64,000 nucleotides of DNA from contig NZ_CP151943.1 in the NCBI RefSeq assembly GCF_038592905.1, positions 1,490,501-1,554,500 on the forward strand, written 5' to 3'. The notes below the pieces were generated by a model, which was not told the DNA's origin, did no database searches, and saw only the letters and a list, made by a program, of their open reading frames with translations. Positions 9,979 through 20,714 of this stretch are shown here, in pieces (the first letter of the stretch is position 1; each line of letters begins with the position of its first letter). Both the position numbers and the translations under genes were made by a program. Origin of the DNA: Neobacillus sp. FSL H8-0543. GTDB lineage: Bacteria > Bacillota > Bacilli > Bacillales > Cytobacillaceae.

Positions 9979-11472
9979 TTATGATAAATGATTATTCACG
10001 AATTTTACATATTTGCCTATGGTTGCGGTCGAGATGCCATAGCGGTTCGCAATTTCTTGCTGCGATACCTTTTCATGACTTGCTTTGTACCAAACGTATT
10101 CCATGGCTCCAGCCCATGCCTGCTTGTTATTTAACCGTACAGCTGACTTGGAAAGTTCAACAAACACAGAAAACCACATTAAAAACAATCCCGATTCAAC
10201 CGGACCAATCGGATGATGGTTTTGATATAAGACCTCCGCAATTTCTTGGGCATCTTGAATTGCTGCTGGCTTACCAAACTTAACTAATGAGACATACTCT
10301 TTTTCCATAGCCGAAAGCTTTTGATTTTGGTTAAAACGCTTAGAAGCAAAAACTTCCCCCATTTTTCCAGAAACGGAAACCAAAAATATCGCAAATAACC
10401 GTTCCTCAATATAGTCGCTTTCCAGCTTTTGATAAATTGAACCTGAGTGGTCTTCAAACCCATTAGCCAGCGATTGTTCTTCATTCCATGGCTCTGTCCC
10501 TTCCTTTTCAGGGTTAATCTCAAGGACAGTTTTCCATATTGTTTTCGCAAAGCTTTCCCGGCCAGTATAGTAGGCAGAATTGGCCAGCCAATAATAAAAT
10601 GGGCCATCCCCGTCAAAGCCATATTTATAAAGCCTTTTCAGCCAAAAATAAGCAAGTTCATATTCACCGACTAATGCGAAGGTGGCACCGAGCTTGAATT
10701 GTTGTTCGGTTAGCATCGGTTGAATTTTTTTCAAGCTTTCCATTAAACTTGTTACAGATTTTGCCCTTCCTTGATAATGAGCAAAAACAAGCCTGTTACA
10801 AAGAGCATGGAGATTTCCAGGATTTCGTTCTAAAACATCATCTAATATAGTTTCAGCCTTTTTCGTTTTACCCAAGTAAAAATAGGCTAGCGCTAGATTA
10901 TTATAGGCAGACCAATATTCAGGATATTGCTCTACAACATCTTTTAATAGCTCAATCGCTTTCGGAAAATAACCCGATTCCAATAAACCTCGGGCTCGTT
11001 CCTGTTTGACGATAAGATCGTCCTGCGGATAAAGCTCTTCTCCTGAATCCTCCGCTTCAAATGAAAGTAGCTCAAGCAGATCCTCTGTATCATCTATAAA
11101 TTCCCCATTAGGGTCCATTTCTAAATATATTTTTGCATGGTGATAGGCATCTTTGAAAAAGCCTAAATGTGCATAGTTATTAGATAAGAAATAATGACAT
11201 TCAGCCATTTCTCCATCAAGATCTTCGAGGATTAAATGCAAGAGTTGGTTGGAATTCTCAAACTCACCAAGTTCAGTTAACACTATGGCCAACTGGCAAG
11301 TAATCATCGGTTCCCCTGGTTCAAGCTGCAATGCCCGCCCAAGATATTTTTTTGCTTTGATAAAGTCACGGCGGTGGTATGCCTTTACACCCTTTGTGAA
11401 ATAATATTCACCTGTAGGAACAAATGACAATAGCTTTCCTTTTTGAATTCTTGCTTTCGAATCATTAATCAT
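9979..11472 (-). CDS. Tetratricopeptide-repeat protein (YvcD type) with C-terminal HTH-like segment
   Basis: Cytoplasmic protein of about 497 aa made of tetratricopeptide repeats (for example AKKYLGRALQLEPGEP, AYNNLALAYFYLGKTKKAE and WLKRLYKYGFD), with no signal peptide. The last 30 residues, QQEIANRYGISTATIGKYV, look like a helix-turn-helix. Position and length match B. subtilis yvcD, a gene of unknown function. The frame opens at 11484, but GGAGG sits five bases before the ATG at 11472, so that start is used. TPR arrays bind partner proteins; the partner is not evident. Confidence 0.85.
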   Translation of the reverse strand: MINDSKARIQKGKLLSFVPTGEYYFTKGVKAYHRRDFIKAKKYLGRALQLEPGEPMITCQLAIVLTELGEFENSNQLLHLILEDLDGEMAECHYFLSNNYAHLGFFKDAYHHAKIYLEMDPNGEFIDDTEDLLELLSFEAEDSGEELYPQDDLIVKQERARGLLESGYFPKAIELLKDVVEQYPEYWSAYNNLALAYFYLGKTKKAETILDDVLERNPGNLHALCNRLVFAHYQGRAKSVTSLMESLKKIQPMLTEQQFKLGATFALVGEYELAYFWLKRLYKYGFDGDGPFYYWLANSAYYTGRESFAKTIWKTVLEINPEKEGTEPWNEEQSLANGFEDHSGSIYQKLESDYIEERLFAIFLVSVSGKMGEVFASKRFNQNQKLSAMEKEYVSLVKFGKPAAIQDAQEIAEVLYQNHHPIGPVESGLFLMWFSVFVELSKSAVRLNNKQAWAGAMEYVWYKASHEKVSQQEIANRYGISTATIGKYVKFVNNHLS

Positions 11473-11562
11473 GAAGTCCTCCATCTTTATGCGTAAACTA
11501 ACCTAGGTATTATATCATATTTGGAGCGTGTACGAGAAGAGATGGTTTTAGATGGCAGCTCC

Positions 11563-11835
11563 AACTGGCGGATAACCTCCCCTACTGGCGGATAACCTCT
11601 CCCAATGGCGGATAACCTCTCCCTACTGGCGGATAACCCCTCCTACTGGCGGATAAACTCTCCCACTGGCGGATAAACTCTCCTACTGGCGGATAAACTC
11701 TCCCACTGGCGGATAAACTCTCCCACTGGCGGATAAACTCTCCCACTGGCGGATAAACTCTCCCACTAGCGGATAAACTCCCCTACTGGCGTATATCCCC
11801 TCCAACTGGCGGATAGCCTCCCCTACTGGCGGATG
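11563..11835. repeat. Tandem array of about fourteen 20-21-bp units
   Basis: Units have the core CTGGCGGATAA followed by a C/T-rich tail such as ACTCTCCCA. The middle six or seven copies are almost identical and 20 bp long; the outer ones are diverged and 21 bp long in places, as expected for an array growing from the centre. There is no spacer variation, so it is not CRISPR. It fills the gap between the TPR gene and the his operon terminator. Confidence 0.96.
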
Positions 11836-11854
11836 GAACATCTTTCATCGACGA

Positions 11855-11896
11855 AATTTTCCTATAAATAAAAGACCAGCATTATTGCCGGTCTTT
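11855..11896 (-). terminator. Terminator of the his operon
   Basis: Hairpin AAAGACCGGCA/TGCTGGTCTTT (minus strand, one wobble, 4-base loop) overlapping the hisIE stop codon. It is followed by an imperfect T-rich tail (TTTATTTATAGG). Confidence 0.75.
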
Positions 11897-12499
11897 GTGT
11901 CTTTCTTCTAGTGTTTTCAGCACTTCTGTGAATGGGAGTCCTTGTTCCACTAGCAACACCTGCAAGTGATACAGTAAATCTGCTGCTTCCCATTTAAGCT
12001 CTTCTTGGTCGCGATTTTTGGCTGCGATAATTACCTCTGAAGCTTCCTCGCCGACCTTTTTTAAAATCTTATCTACTCCTTTTTCAAAAAGGTAGGTAGT
12101 ATAAGCACCCTCTGGACGATCCTGCTCACGCTTCAAAATCACCTGTTCTAGGGATTGTAAAATTTGATAATCAGCTAGACTGCTCTTTCTTTCGGTGACC
12201 CCTTCTGAAAAGCAGCTAACTGCTCCTGTGTGGCATGCTGGTCCTTTTGGTTCAACTAGGACAAGTACTGCGTCCTGATCACAGTCATACTTCATATTGA
12301 CGACTGACTGGGTATTTCCGCTTGTTGCACCCTTATGCCATAATTCCTGGCGGGACCGACTATAAAACCATGTTTCCCCTGTTTCCAGTGTTTTCGTAAG
12401 TGATTCCTGATTCATGTATGCGAGTGTTAACACATCTTTCGTAGCTGCATCCTGTATAATCGCTGGTATAAGTCCTTTTTCATCAAACTTTATATTCAT
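11882..12499 (-). CDS. hisIE: Bifunctional phosphoribosyl-AMP cyclohydrolase / phosphoribosyl-ATP pyrophosphatase
   Basis: Catalyses steps 2 and 3 of histidine synthesis. The N-terminal HisI domain (about residues 1-110) has [24 protein letters not shown] and the zinc ligands in CDQDAVLVL and [12 protein letters not shown]. The C-terminal HisE domain (about 112-205) has [21 protein letters not shown]. The fusion is usual in Bacillus, and the 205-aa length fits. It is the last gene of the operon, overlapping hisF by four bases, with the operon terminator across its stop. Confidence 0.98.
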   Translation of the reverse strand: MNIKFDEKGLIPAIIQDAATKDVLTLAYMNQESLTKTLETGETWFYSRSRQELWHKGATSGNTQSVVNMKYDCDQDAVLVLVEPKGPACHTGAVSCFSEGVTERKSSLADYQILQSLEQVILKREQDRPEGAYTTYLFEKGVDKILKKVGEEASEVIIAAKNRDQEELKWEAADLLYHLQVLLVEQGLPFTEVLKTLEERHKDRQ

Positions 12500-13257
12500 C
12501 TAACTGCCACTCCTTTCTCGCGCAAGTATCCCTTCACTTCATGGACGGAGGTTTCTTTATAATGAAATATCGACGCTGCAAGAGCGGCATCTGCCTTTCC
12601 TTTTGTAAATGCTTCTTCAAAATGACAGGCATTCCCAGCACCGCCAGATGCAATAACTGGAATGGTGACTGCCTCACTAACCGCCTTCGTCAATTTGAGA
12701 TCAAAGCCATTTTTCTCACCGTCACTGTCCATACTTGTCAGTAAAATTTCTCCGGCACCTAACTCCGCAGCAAGCGTTGCCCACTCAACCACTTTTCGCT
12801 CCGTCGGCGTCCGGCCTCCATGCGTATAAACACGCCATGTACCAAGCTCTTCATCATACTTTGCATCAATCGCAACGACGATGCATTGGGAACCAAAGTA
12901 GCTTGCACCTTCAGAAATCAACCCTGGATTCAAGACCGCGGCCGTATTCAGCGACACTTTATCTGCGCCAGCACGAAGGATCCGTTTCATATCCTCGAGT
13001 GCATTGATCCCACCGCCAACTGTAAACGGAATGGCAAGCTCGGAAGCAACAGCCTTGACCACTTCAGTCATCGTCTTTCTTCCTTCAACGGAGGCAGAAA
13101 TATCAAGGAAAACAAGTTCATCCGCTCCTTGCTCATCATAGAAACGGGCCAGTTCAACAGGGTCCCCTGCATCGCGAAGCTGAACAAATTGAATCCCCTT
13201 AACGACTCTTCCTTCTTTTACATCTAGACAGGGAATAATTCGATTGGTCAATGTCAT
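12496..13257 (-). CDS. hisF: Imidazole glycerol phosphate synthase cyclase subunit
   Basis: (Beta/alpha)8-barrel subunit that uses ammonia from HisH to convert PRFAR to imidazole glycerol phosphate and AICAR. Catalytic Asp11 lies in [15 protein letters not shown] and Asp130 in VVAIDAKYD; the phosphate-binding loops VGGGI and ASGGAG are present. It has 253 aa. It overlaps hisA and hisIE by four bases each, so the operon is translationally coupled throughout. Confidence 0.99.
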   Translation of the reverse strand: MTLTNRIIPCLDVKEGRVVKGIQFVQLRDAGDPVELARFYDEQGADELVFLDISASVEGRKTMTEVVKAVASELAIPFTVGGGINALEDMKRILRAGADKVSLNTAAVLNPGLISEGASYFGSQCIVVAIDAKYDEELGTWRVYTHGGRTPTERKVVEWATLAAELGAGEILLTSMDSDGEKNGFDLKLTKAVSEAVTIPVIASGGAGNACHFEEAFTKGKADAALAASIFHYKETSVHEVKGYLREKGVAVR

Positions 13258-13976
13258 ACCATCACCACTTCCAATGCTTGAGGAAGTGTAAACCGGTTTT
13301 CGTAAAGGGCTTTACCAACAATCGCTCCTTCGACAGCAACAGTATTCAATGCTTGTAAATCTGCCAAACTGCTAACTCCGCCTGAAGCAATCACATTTTT
13401 CCCCGTTACTAAAGCCATTTCAGAAACGGCAGCAAGATTCGGTCCCGAAAGTGTCCCATCCGTAGCAATATCCGTAAAAATAAACGTATCTGCACCAGCC
13501 TCTGCAAAACGTTTACCAAGCTCAGTCGCCCGAGTCTCAGAAGTATCGAGCCAGCCATGTGTTGCAACAAAGCCGTCTTTCGCATCAATCCCTACCGCAA
13601 TATGTTTACCGTATTTTTTTATCATATCAATAGCAAACGCTGGATTCGAAACAGCAATGCTTCCGATAATCACCCGCGCCACATCATTTTCTAAGTAGTG
13701 CAGAATATCCTCTTCGGTACGGATTCCTCCGCCGATTTGAATGTTCACCTTTAACTTCGTGGCAGCTTCAATGACAAAGCGGTCATTCACACGCTTACCA
13801 TCCTTCGCCCCATCGAGGTCAACCATATGAATCCATTTGGCACCCTCAGTTGAAAAACGCTGAGCCATTTCAAAAGGCGAATCTCCATAAATGGTTTCCT
13901 GATTATAATCTCCCTGAAGGAGGCGAACGCAGTTTCCAGCACGCATATCAATGGCCGGATAGATTGTGATTGTCAT
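13254..13976 (-). CDS. hisA: ProFAR isomerase HisA
   Basis: Phosphoribosylformimino-5-aminoimidazole carboxamide ribotide isomerase, a half-barrel duplicate related to HisF. It performs the Amadori rearrangement in step 4. The N-terminal catalytic Asp is in [14 protein letters not shown] and the second in [14 protein letters not shown]. The phosphate loops IGGGIRT and ASGGVSS are visible. The 240-aa length is standard, and the gene overlaps hisH and hisF by 4 bp. Confidence 0.98.
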   Translation of the reverse strand: MTITIYPAIDMRAGNCVRLLQGDYNQETIYGDSPFEMAQRFSTEGAKWIHMVDLDGAKDGKRVNDRFVIEAATKLKVNIQIGGGIRTEEDILHYLENDVARVIIGSIAVSNPAFAIDMIKKYGKHIAVGIDAKDGFVATHGWLDTSETRATELGKRFAEAGADTFIFTDIATDGTLSGPNLAAVSEMALVTGKNVIASGGVSSLADLQALNTVAVEGAIVGKALYENRFTLPQALEVVMV

Positions 13977-14599
13977 TTTACTGCCTCCGTTTCATCAACC
14001 ATTTGTAAAAAATTACTCAAAAGGGCTATGCCGAGCTTACTGCTTTTTTCCGGATGAAATTGCATCCCAAAAATATTATCACGGCCAACAACTGCAGAAA
14101 CTTCTTCGTGATAAGCTGCTTTTGCTAAAAGCACTTCAGAATTCTCCGCACTCACATAGTAGGAATGGACAAAATACACATAGTCCTCAGTTACATTTTT
14201 CAAAAGGGGAGAGTCTTGGACAAATTCAAGCCGGTTCCAGCCCATATGCGGGACCTTGTAGGATTCACCCTCTTGCGTTTTTCCCGGAAAGCGCCGGACA
14301 CTGCCTGGAAGTAAGCCAAGCCCTTTTGTTAAGCCATTCTCTTCACTGTCCTCAAACAACAGTTGCATCCCAAGACAAATGCCGAGGAGAGGCTTTCCTG
14401 ATGCGGCGAATTCTCTAATGGTTTCTGCTGGCAAGCGCTCCATTGCATCACGGAACGATCCAACACCAGGTAAAATCATTGCATCTGCTTGAAGCAGCTG
14501 TTCATGGTCACCAGAGATAAAATATTCGGCTCCTAAGCGCTCAAGGGCCTTGCTGACGCTAAATAGATTTCCCATTCCATAATCAACAATGCCGATCAT
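13973..14599 (-). CDS. hisH: Imidazole glycerol phosphate synthase glutaminase subunit
   Basis: Class I glutamine amidotransferase that supplies ammonia to HisF. The nucleophilic Cys is in [13 protein letters not shown] (about residue 78), and the His-Glu pair is in MQFHPEKSS near residue 180. The 208-aa length is normal. It is adjacent to hisB with no spacing and overlaps hisA by four bases. Together with hisF it gives the complete heterodimer. Confidence 0.98.
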   Translation of the reverse strand: MIGIVDYGMGNLFSVSKALERLGAEYFISGDHEQLLQADAMILPGVGSFRDAMERLPAETIREFAASGKPLLGICLGMQLLFEDSEENGLTKGLGLLPGSVRRFPGKTQEGESYKVPHMGWNRLEFVQDSPLLKNVTEDYVYFVHSYYVSAENSEVLLAKAAYHEEVSAVVGRDNIFGMQFHPEKSSKLGIALLSNFLQMVDETEAVK

Positions 14600-15187
14600 C
14601 TATAACAGCCCTTTCGTTGATGGCACTCCCTTGATGCGCGGATCAATTGTTGTCGCTTCATCGAGCGCCCGGGCTAAGGCTTTAAAAACAGCCTCAATCA
14701 TATGGTGTGTATTTTTTCCATAATGTACAATCACATGAAGGTTCATTCGAGCTTCAAGCGCAAGCTTCCATAGAAATTCATGAACAAGCTCCGTATCAAA
14801 GGTTCCAACCTTTTGATTCGGAAATTCAGCACGTATTTCAAGATGTGGGCGATTACTCAAATCGACGACCACCTGCGCTAAGGCTTCATCCATCGGCACA
14901 AAGGCATTTCCATACCGTTTTATTCCCCTTTTATCACCAAGCGCTTCGCGGAGCGCCTGACCTAAACAGATGCCGATATCCTCTGTTGTATGGTGGTCAT
15001 CTACCTCAATGTCACCCTTGGCATCAACAACAAGGTTAAATTGGCCATGCTTTGTAAACAAGTCAAGCATATGGTCCATGAAAGGCACACCCGTTTCAAG
15101 TTCTGAATGCCCTTCGCCATCAATGGCTAATGATAGATTGATATATGTTTCATTTGTTTTTCGTTCAATACTTGCATTCCTGTCCAT
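14600..15187 (-). CDS. hisB: Imidazoleglycerol-phosphate dehydratase
   Basis: Manganese-dependent dehydratase of step 6. It has the duplicated metal-binding motifs [10 protein letters not shown] (about residue 65) and a second half with [15 protein letters not shown], plus [12 protein letters not shown]. The 195-aa length corresponds to the monofunctional enzyme, without the histidinol phosphatase domain of E. coli HisB. No separate histidinol-phosphatase (HisJ) or HisC gene is in this cluster, as in other Bacillus where they lie elsewhere. Confidence 0.98.
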   Translation of the reverse strand: MDRNASIERKTNETYINLSLAIDGEGHSELETGVPFMDHMLDLFTKHGQFNLVVDAKGDIEVDDHHTTEDIGICLGQALREALGDKRGIKRYGNAFVPMDEALAQVVVDLSNRPHLEIRAEFPNQKVGTFDTELVHEFLWKLALEARMNLHVIVHYGKNTHHMIEAVFKALARALDEATTIDPRIKGVPSTKGLL

Positions 15188-15198
15188 GGTGGGACCCC

Positions 15199-16476
15199 CT
15201 AGCGCTTATTTTTCAGCCTTATTTCCACTGCCCTTGCATGTGCTTCCAAGCCCTCTGTGCGGGCAAATTCAGCTATTTTTTCTGCATTTGTATGTAATGC
15301 CTTTTCACTGTAGATAATCACGCTTGATTTTTTTTGAAAATCATCCACATTGAGCGGACTTGAAAATCGTGCCGTCCCATTTGTCGGGAGCACATGATTC
15401 GTCCCGGCAAAATAATCACCCACCGGTTCCGAACTATAACGCCCGATAAAAATCGCGCCTGCATGACGAATCTTCCCGAGGAGTTCCAGCGCATTTTCAG
15501 TCATGATTTCAAGATGCTCCGGTGCCAATACATTTACTGTTTCAACCGCCTCTTCTAGGGTAGTGGTCACGTAGATCACTCCGAAGTCTGCAATCGATTG
15601 TGCAGCAATTTCTTTTCTCGGCAATAACGCTAGCTGTGTTTCAACCTCTACCGCCACTGCCTCTGCTAGCTTCATCGATGGTGTAACTAGAACACTGCAA
15701 GCCCTTGGATCATGCTCGGCTTGTGATAACAAATCGGCCGCTACTTCATCAGCAAACGCAGTATCGTCGGCAATAATGGCAATCTCACTCGGTCCGGCAA
15801 TCATATCAATCGCGACATCCCCGAAGACTTCGCGCTTTGCCAAGGCCACATAAATATTTCCAGGCCCGGTGATTTTATCGACAGCTATAATCGACTCGGT
15901 CCCGTATGCCAGTGCAGCAATTGCCTGGGCACCTCCAACCTTATAAATCTCTTCAACTCCCGCTTCCTTTGCGGCAACCAGCACGGCTGCAGGCAGGTTA
16001 CCTGTTTTATCAGGAGGTGATACCATCACAATTCTATTAACTCCTGCCACTTTTGCTGGAATGACATTCATCAGAACGGAGGATGGGTAGGCTGCCGTCC
16101 CGCCTGGTACATAAACACCCACTGAATCTAGCGGAGTAATTTTCTGACCAAGAATTGTGCCATTTTCTTCGGTTGTCATCCATGATGGCCGGAGCTGTTT
16201 TTCGTGAAAGGTGCGAATGTTTTCTGCAGACTCACGAACAATTGAGATAAATTTAGGGTCTACCTGTTCATATGCTCTGGTGATTTCATCTTCCGTTACT
16301 AAAAAAGCAGTTAACTGGACACGGTCAAATTTATCCGTGTAGTCTCTTAACGCCTTATCCCCTTGCTTGCGGACCTCAGAAATAATCGTTTTAACGGCGG
16401 CTTCCTGTTCGGAGGTTCCGGATTCAACTGAGCGTTTAATTGATACAAGGTCATTTACTTTTACAATTTTCATCAT
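15199..16476 (-). CDS. hisD: Histidinol dehydrogenase
   Basis: Zinc enzyme for the last two oxidations to histidine. It has [12 protein letters not shown], the family segment [27 protein letters not shown] and the C-terminal [16 protein letters not shown] [16 protein letters not shown]. It is 425 aa from the first ATG. Two consecutive ATGs occur at 16476 and 16473; GGAGGG is better spaced for the second. It overlaps the hisG stop. Confidence 0.98.
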   Translation of the reverse strand: MMKIVKVNDLVSIKRSVESGTSEQEAAVKTIISEVRKQGDKALRDYTDKFDRVQLTAFLVTEDEITRAYEQVDPKFISIVRESAENIRTFHEKQLRPSWMTTEENGTILGQKITPLDSVGVYVPGGTAAYPSSVLMNVIPAKVAGVNRIVMVSPPDKTGNLPAAVLVAAKEAGVEEIYKVGGAQAIAALAYGTESIIAVDKITGPGNIYVALAKREVFGDVAIDMIAGPSEIAIIADDTAFADEVAADLLSQAEHDPRACSVLVTPSMKLAEAVAVEVETQLALLPRKEIAAQSIADFGVIYVTTTLEEAVETVNVLAPEHLEIMTENALELLGKIRHAGAIFIGRYSSEPVGDYFAGTNHVLPTNGTARFSSPLNVDDFQKKSSVIIYSEKALHTNAEKIAEFARTEGLEAHARAVEIRLKNKR

Positions 16477-17114
16477 TTTCCCTCCAACACAACTACTCTG
16501 CTCAACCGTTTTACCAGTTCATTTATTCTTGTGTCCTTTATCCGATAGCTCACTGGATTAACAATTAACCTTGACGTTACACTTTTGATTCGTTCATATT
16601 CAACCAGTCCATTTTCCACTAACGTTCGTCCTGTTGACACAATATCAACAATCCGGTCAGCTAAGCCGATGATTGGTGCAAGCTCAATTGACCCATTTAA
16701 TTTGATAATCTCCACTTGTTCTCCCTGCTCGCGAAAATAGGCGGCAGCAATGTTCGGATATTTAGTGGCCACTTTGGGTGCGACAAGGTTCATTTTCGTG
16801 TCTGGAAGTCCCGCAACCGCTAAATAGCAGGCGCTGATCCGTAAATCAAGGAGTTCATAAACATCTCTTTCTTCCTCGAGTAAAACATCTTTTCCTGCAA
16901 TCCCAATGTCTGCTACCCCGTGCTCAACATATGTAGCCACATCCATCGGTTTCGCCAAAATAAAGCGAATTCCTTCTGCTTCCACTTCAATAATCAGCTT
17001 TCGGGACTCAACAAATTCCGGTGGCAATTTATAGCCTGCCTGCCGCAATAAATCTACGGCTTCTTCAAAAATCCTCCCCTTTGGCATCGCAATAGTTAAC
17101 AACTCGTTCATCAT
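16473..17114 (-). CDS. hisG: ATP phosphoribosyltransferase, short form
   Basis: First and committed enzyme of histidine synthesis, joining ATP and PRPP. The 213-aa length identifies the short form, which lacks the C-terminal regulatory domain and requires HisZ as partner. It has [24 protein letters not shown] and the PRPP loop [16 protein letters not shown]. The partner hisZ is directly upstream with a 4-bp overlap, consistent with the hetero-octameric enzyme. Confidence 0.98.
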   Translation of the reverse strand: MMNELLTIAMPKGRIFEEAVDLLRQAGYKLPPEFVESRKLIIEVEAEGIRFILAKPMDVATYVEHGVADIGIAGKDVLLEEERDVYELLDLRISACYLAVAGLPDTKMNLVAPKVATKYPNIAAAYFREQGEQVEIIKLNGSIELAPIIGLADRIVDIVSTGRTLVENGLVEYERIKSVTSRLIVNPVSYRIKDTRINELVKRLSRVVVLEGK

Positions 17115-18277
17115 TGTGCTCCCCCGATTAAAAAGGTCGTATTGGCGAACCTCTTTGTAAAGAAATCTAAATTTTTCACACCATTAATGTCCTGAAGAAC
17201 GATCCGCTTGCCTTGTTCTTTTAGTTCCTCCGCCAATTGGAAGGCTTCCTTTCGCCTTTCCTGACTGAAAAAAATACACTCCATCGCGGTCGAGTCACCT
17301 AAACCACCAAGCGCCTCCAACAGTTTGTCAAGCCTAATGGCAAACCCGGTAGCCGTTGCTTTTTTTCCGAATTTCTCAATCAATCCATAACGGCCGCCAT
17401 TTCCAATGGGGAAGCCAACATTGCCGGAATAGACCTCAAATAAAATGCCAGAGTAGTAACTCATATGGCTGACAATCGTAAAATCAAACTTCACTTGTTC
17501 CTCGACACGGTAATCTTTAATTACCTCCGATAATTCCTTTAGTTGTAAAATCGCTCGCTTACCTTGTTCATTCTCAATCAAATCGAGGGCCATTCCAATC
17601 ACTTCTTCCCCGCCCCTTAAATCGAGAAGCTGAAGTAGCCGCTGCTTATCAATAGAGGATAAGGCCAAAGAGTTTACATGCTCCCTATAGCCAACATAAT
17701 TTTTTTCATATAAAAAACGGCGTAATGCCTCGGCACGTCCATTCGTTCCTAAAATTTGCATGAACAATTCCTGAGCAAAGCCAATATGTCCGATTGAAAC
17801 TTGAAAATCGCTAAGTCCGGCTTTTTTTAACGATGATACCAACAAGGCAATAACCTCTCCATCACTCGATACGGTTTCATCATTCATAAATTCGACGCCG
17901 ATTTGTTCAAACTCCGCTGGCCTGCCTCCTTCACGCTGCTGCGCTCTGAAAACATTCGCATCATAGGCGAGACGAAGCGGTATATCCTCCTCGAGTAGTC
18001 TTGAGGCAGCCACCCTTGCAATCGGGGCCGTCATTTCTGGCCGTAATACGAGAGTATGTCCATCCTTATCAAGCAATTTGAACAGCTCTTGGTCGAGAAT
18101 GGCTGAAGCAGTCCCAACGGTTTCATAGTATTCTAGTGTAGGGGTTTCTATAAACTGATAACCCCATTGTTTAATCGCATCCTCCATTAAAGAACGAACA
18201 CGATGCTTTTTTTCATATAACTCCGGAAGTGTATCTCTCATGCCCAACGGCTTTTCAAACATAAACAAACGGCTCAT
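17111..18277 (-). CDS. hisZ: ATP phosphoribosyltransferase regulatory subunit HisZ
   Basis: HisRS-like paralogue that activates short-form HisG and confers histidine feedback inhibition; it does not charge tRNA. The class II synthetase-like core is visible ([13 protein letters not shown] near the N-terminus, [33 protein letters not shown]). The open frame begins with a TTG at 18283, but the ATG at 18277 is preceded by AAGGGTG with 7 bases of spacing, so that start is chosen. It is the first gene of the his operon, with a good sigma-A promoter about 65 bp upstream. Confidence 0.97.
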   Translation of the reverse strand: MSRLFMFEKPLGMRDTLPELYEKKHRVRSLMEDAIKQWGYQFIETPTLEYYETVGTASAILDQELFKLLDKDGHTLVLRPEMTAPIARVAASRLLEEDIPLRLAYDANVFRAQQREGGRPAEFEQIGVEFMNDETVSSDGEVIALLVSSLKKAGLSDFQVSIGHIGFAQELFMQILGTNGRAEALRRFLYEKNYVGYREHVNSLALSSIDKQRLLQLLDLRGGEEVIGMALDLIENEQGKRAILQLKELSEVIKDYRVEEQVKFDFTIVSHMSYYSGILFEVYSGNVGFPIGNGGRYGLIEKFGKKATATGFAIRLDKLLEALGGLGDSTAMECIFFSQERRKEAFQLAEELKEQGKRIVLQDINGVKNLDFFTKRFANTTFLIGGAQ

Positions 18278-18340
18278 CAGCAAACACCCTTTATTTTCAG
18301 ATTCCTTTACCTCACTAATGAATTAAAGTAATTTATTAGT

Positions 18341-18369
18341 ATTCTAACTGTTTAGAAACTTCTCGTCAA
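18341..18369 (-). promoter_or_regulatory. Sigma-A promoter of the his operon
   Basis: On the minus strand TTGACG (18364-18369), exactly 17 bp, then TAGAAT (18341-18346), each one base off consensus. It lies about 65 bp before hisZ. No T-box or leader hairpin is visible in the short leader. Confidence 0.8.
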
Positions 18370-18516
18370 TGGAAAAGTCCAATTTTGCTAATTCTCTCAG
18401 GACTTCCTTTTATTTCTATTAAATAGCCTTGCTTTAGGTTGTATATCTCTTAACTATGTTAATGTGGTCGGACGTCTGATTCCGCGGGAATGTCCTCTAA
18501 GGTAAGTTTCCCCATA

Positions 18517-18545
18517 GAAAAAAGCCTGATTCAAAGAACCAGGCT
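18517..18545 (-). terminator. Terminator after yvoF
   Basis: Stem AGCCTGGTTC/GAATCAGGCT (one mismatch or wobble, 3-base loop) followed on the minus strand by TTTTTT. It closes the hprK-lgt-yvoD-ppaX-yvoF operon. Confidence 0.88.
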
Positions 18546-18551
18546 CCTACA

Positions 18552-19088
18552 TCAACTATTCTTTTTTCCATAGACCGGGTCTTCTGCCCACCGTTTATCC
18601 ATTTCTTCTTTTGTGTAGATAATCCTCATTGGATTACCGCCGACAAAAGCTCCGGCCGGGACGTTCTTATGTACCAAGGTACCGGCTGAAACAATCGCGC
18701 CATCGCCAATTGTAATACCGGGGAGAATGGTCGAGTTTGCGCCGATCATCACTTCACTCCCTATTTCAACGGGACCGAGCCGGTATTCTTTAATTAAATA
18801 CTCGTGTGCTAAAATGGTCGTATTGTAGCCGATCACCGTATTACGGCCCACGCTAATTTTTTCAGGAAACATAACGTCTAGCATCACCATTAAGGCAAAG
18901 GATGTTTGCTCACCCACCTTGAGTCCCAAGAAAAAGCGGTAAAGCCAATTTTTCATCCCAAGAAACGGGGTGTAGCGTGCTAATTGAATGACAATGAAAT
19001 TTCTGACAACCTTCCAAAATGGCACCGTTTTATAAACATGCCATAAGGAGTTTGCCCCTTCAACAGGGAAGCGGGTCGTATTCCTCAT
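18552..19088 (-). CDS. yvoF: Left-handed beta-helix acyltransferase YvoF
   Basis: 178-aa hexapeptide-repeat transferase of the LacA/CysE acetyltransferase superfamily. Repeats begin near residue 75 ([44 protein letters not shown]). The segment [10 protein letters not shown] is the usual end of the helix. The substrate is unknown. Its place as the last gene after ppaX matches B. subtilis yvoF. The N-terminal 60 residues may form a membrane-associated extension ([16 protein letters not shown]). Confidence 0.9.
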   Translation of the reverse strand: MRNTTRFPVEGANSLWHVYKTVPFWKVVRNFIVIQLARYTPFLGMKNWLYRFFLGLKVGEQTSFALMVMLDVMFPEKISVGRNTVIGYNTTILAHEYLIKEYRLGPVEIGSEVMIGANSTILPGITIGDGAIVSAGTLVHKNVPAGAFVGGNPMRIIYTKEEMDKRWAEDPVYGKKNS

Positions 19089-19092
19089 TTTC

Positions 19093-19737
19093 TCACTCTC
19101 CGAGCAGTGATATTAGGTCTGCCATATTCTCTAAAATATAATCTGGTTCATATTTTGCTATATAGTCTCTACCTTTAATGGACCAAGCGACCCCTGCCGT
19201 TTTTGTCCCAGCATTTTTTCCAGCTAATATATCATGGAAATTATCGCCGACCATCAGCGTTTCTTCAGGTGTTGAACCAAGCTTCTCCAAGGCAAGCATA
19301 ATGGGTTCAGGATCTGGCTTAACCTTTTTCACATGATCATAGGCAACAATCACATCGAAAAAACGATCAAGTTTTGTCAAGCGCAGGCCTTTAAGTGAAA
19401 CATCCTCACGTTTGGTCGTGACAATGGCCAGCTTATATCCCTTCTCCTTCAATGTTTCGACTGTTTCAAACACACCTGCAAATTCCTTAACCATTAAATC
19501 ATGGTTTTCGACGTTATACTTACGATAGTCAGAGACCATCTCCTCCACTCGTTCAGCATCCATCGCACCAAATGTTTCATGAAGTGTTGGACCTAAGAAA
19601 GGCAAAACATCTTCCCGCTGATATTTATTCGGATAAAACTTGCCAAGCGTGTGCAAAAAAGTCGATATGATTAACTCGTTTGTATCAATTAAGGTTCCAT
19701 CTAAATCAAATAGAATCGTAGTAATGTTATTTTTCAA
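19093..19737 (-). CDS. ppaX: Pyrophosphatase PpaX (HAD family)
   Basis: HAD-superfamily phosphatase that hydrolyses the pyrophosphate released when HprK dephosphorylates P-Ser-HPr, pulling that reaction forward. Motif I is [12 protein letters not shown] (residues 9-20), motif II is in AIVTTKRED and motif III in KVKPDPEP, with [10 protein letters not shown] for metal binding. The 214-aa length fits. Its start overlaps the yvoD stop. Co-location with hprK supports the specific assignment over a generic phosphoglycolate phosphatase. Confidence 0.95.
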   Translation of the reverse strand: MKNNITTILFDLDGTLIDTNELIISTFLHTLGKFYPNKYQREDVLPFLGPTLHETFGAMDAERVEEMVSDYRKYNVENHDLMVKEFAGVFETVETLKEKGYKLAIVTTKREDVSLKGLRLTKLDRFFDVIVAYDHVKKVKPDPEPIMLALEKLGSTPEETLMVGDNFHDILAGKNAGTKTAGVAWSIKGRDYIAKYEPDYILENMADLISLLGE

Positions 19738-20680
19738 TTGTCACACCTGTTTCCTTTCTTCTTAAGATGCCTGAACGTTTCCAAATAAAACCGACAACCA
19801 GCGTTAATACAATAGCCACCCCCAACCGAATCAAGAAAAGCGGCCAAACGGGTATCCCAAGCGGAATAAAGATAAGTGTGTCTTCAATTACCGCATGACA
19901 GGCCATCAGAAATATAAACGCGAGCGTTACATCTTTTTTACTAACACCATCCTCTTTTACCGCTTGAATCATCACTCCGGCACCATAAGCAAGCCCAAAT
20001 AGCAGACCGGCAGCCATTGTTGTAGAGGTATTTTCATTCATGCCAAGAGATTTTGTAACCGGCGACATACTAGAAGAGAATTTTTTTAGCCATTCCAAGT
20101 CTTTTAAAATTTGGATACCAATCATAAGCGGGATGACAATCATGGCTAGCTGTAAAATCCCCAACATTGCTTTTTCCAATGCCACCATTAAGATTGCAAC
20201 GACTCCAGAAACCTGCTCCGCTTCTGCCTGAATCATGCCATATTGGGCAGGCTCCGCTCCACCCTGCCATACAAGGTTAATAACAATAGCAGACAGAATG
20301 GCAAGACCAAACCTTGTAGTAAAAACAATCCAAAGCTTCACGCCTGCTTTTAGAGCTATACTCGATTCAACGAGTATATTATGAGAAAATGAGAGCATGA
20401 TCGCTAAGATAAAAACTTCTTTTACCGTAAAATCAAGCGTTAATATCGCACCAATCGCTGCATACAGGTTTAGGAAATTTCCTAAGACGAGCGGTATCGC
20501 TGCATCACCTGATAAGCCTAAAAGCTTCATCAGCGGGGAAATGGCCTCGATAAGCCACGGTAATACCGGTGTATATTGCAGCAATGCCACGATGAGCGTA
20601 ACTGGAAAAATGATTTTCCCCAATGTCCATGTTGTTTTAAAGCCTACAAGTAAACCCTTCTTCATCGAGTTAATCAGCAT
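19727..20680 (-). CDS. yvoD: Nucleoside recognition (Gate) domain membrane protein YvoD
   Basis: 317-aa integral membrane protein with about eight hydrophobic segments and two Gate-type (nucleoside recognition, SpmA/SpmB-like) halves, for example FLNLYAAIGAILTLDF and GLLFGLAYGAGVMIQAV. Its function is unknown, but Gate domains are thought to move small molecules. It lies between lgt and ppaX in the conserved hprK operon. The start ATG has AGGAG at 9 bp. Confidence 0.88.
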   Translation of the reverse strand: MLINSMKKGLLVGFKTTWTLGKIIFPVTLIVALLQYTPVLPWLIEAISPLMKLLGLSGDAAIPLVLGNFLNLYAAIGAILTLDFTVKEVFILAIMLSFSHNILVESSIALKAGVKLWIVFTTRFGLAILSAIVINLVWQGGAEPAQYGMIQAEAEQVSGVVAILMVALEKAMLGILQLAMIVIPLMIGIQILKDLEWLKKFSSSMSPVTKSLGMNENTSTTMAAGLLFGLAYGAGVMIQAVKEDGVSKKDVTLAFIFLMACHAVIEDTLIFIPLGIPVWPLFLIRLGVAIVLTLVVGFIWKRSGILRRKETGVTIEK

Positions 20681-20714
20681 TTCTCCAAACTCCTCTTTTT
20701 AAAAACTAAGCATC

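Noticed and set aside
11563-11835. Possible CRISPR array or protein repeat
   Set aside because: Units are contiguous without spacers, 20 and 21 bp mixed, and no open frame runs through.
12820-13227. Plus-strand 135-codon frame inside hisF
   Set aside because: Antisense shadow of a strongly conserved coding gene, without family features.
13966-14418. Plus-strand 150-codon frame inside hisH
   Set aside because: Antisense shadow; hisH has all its active-site residues in the other strand.
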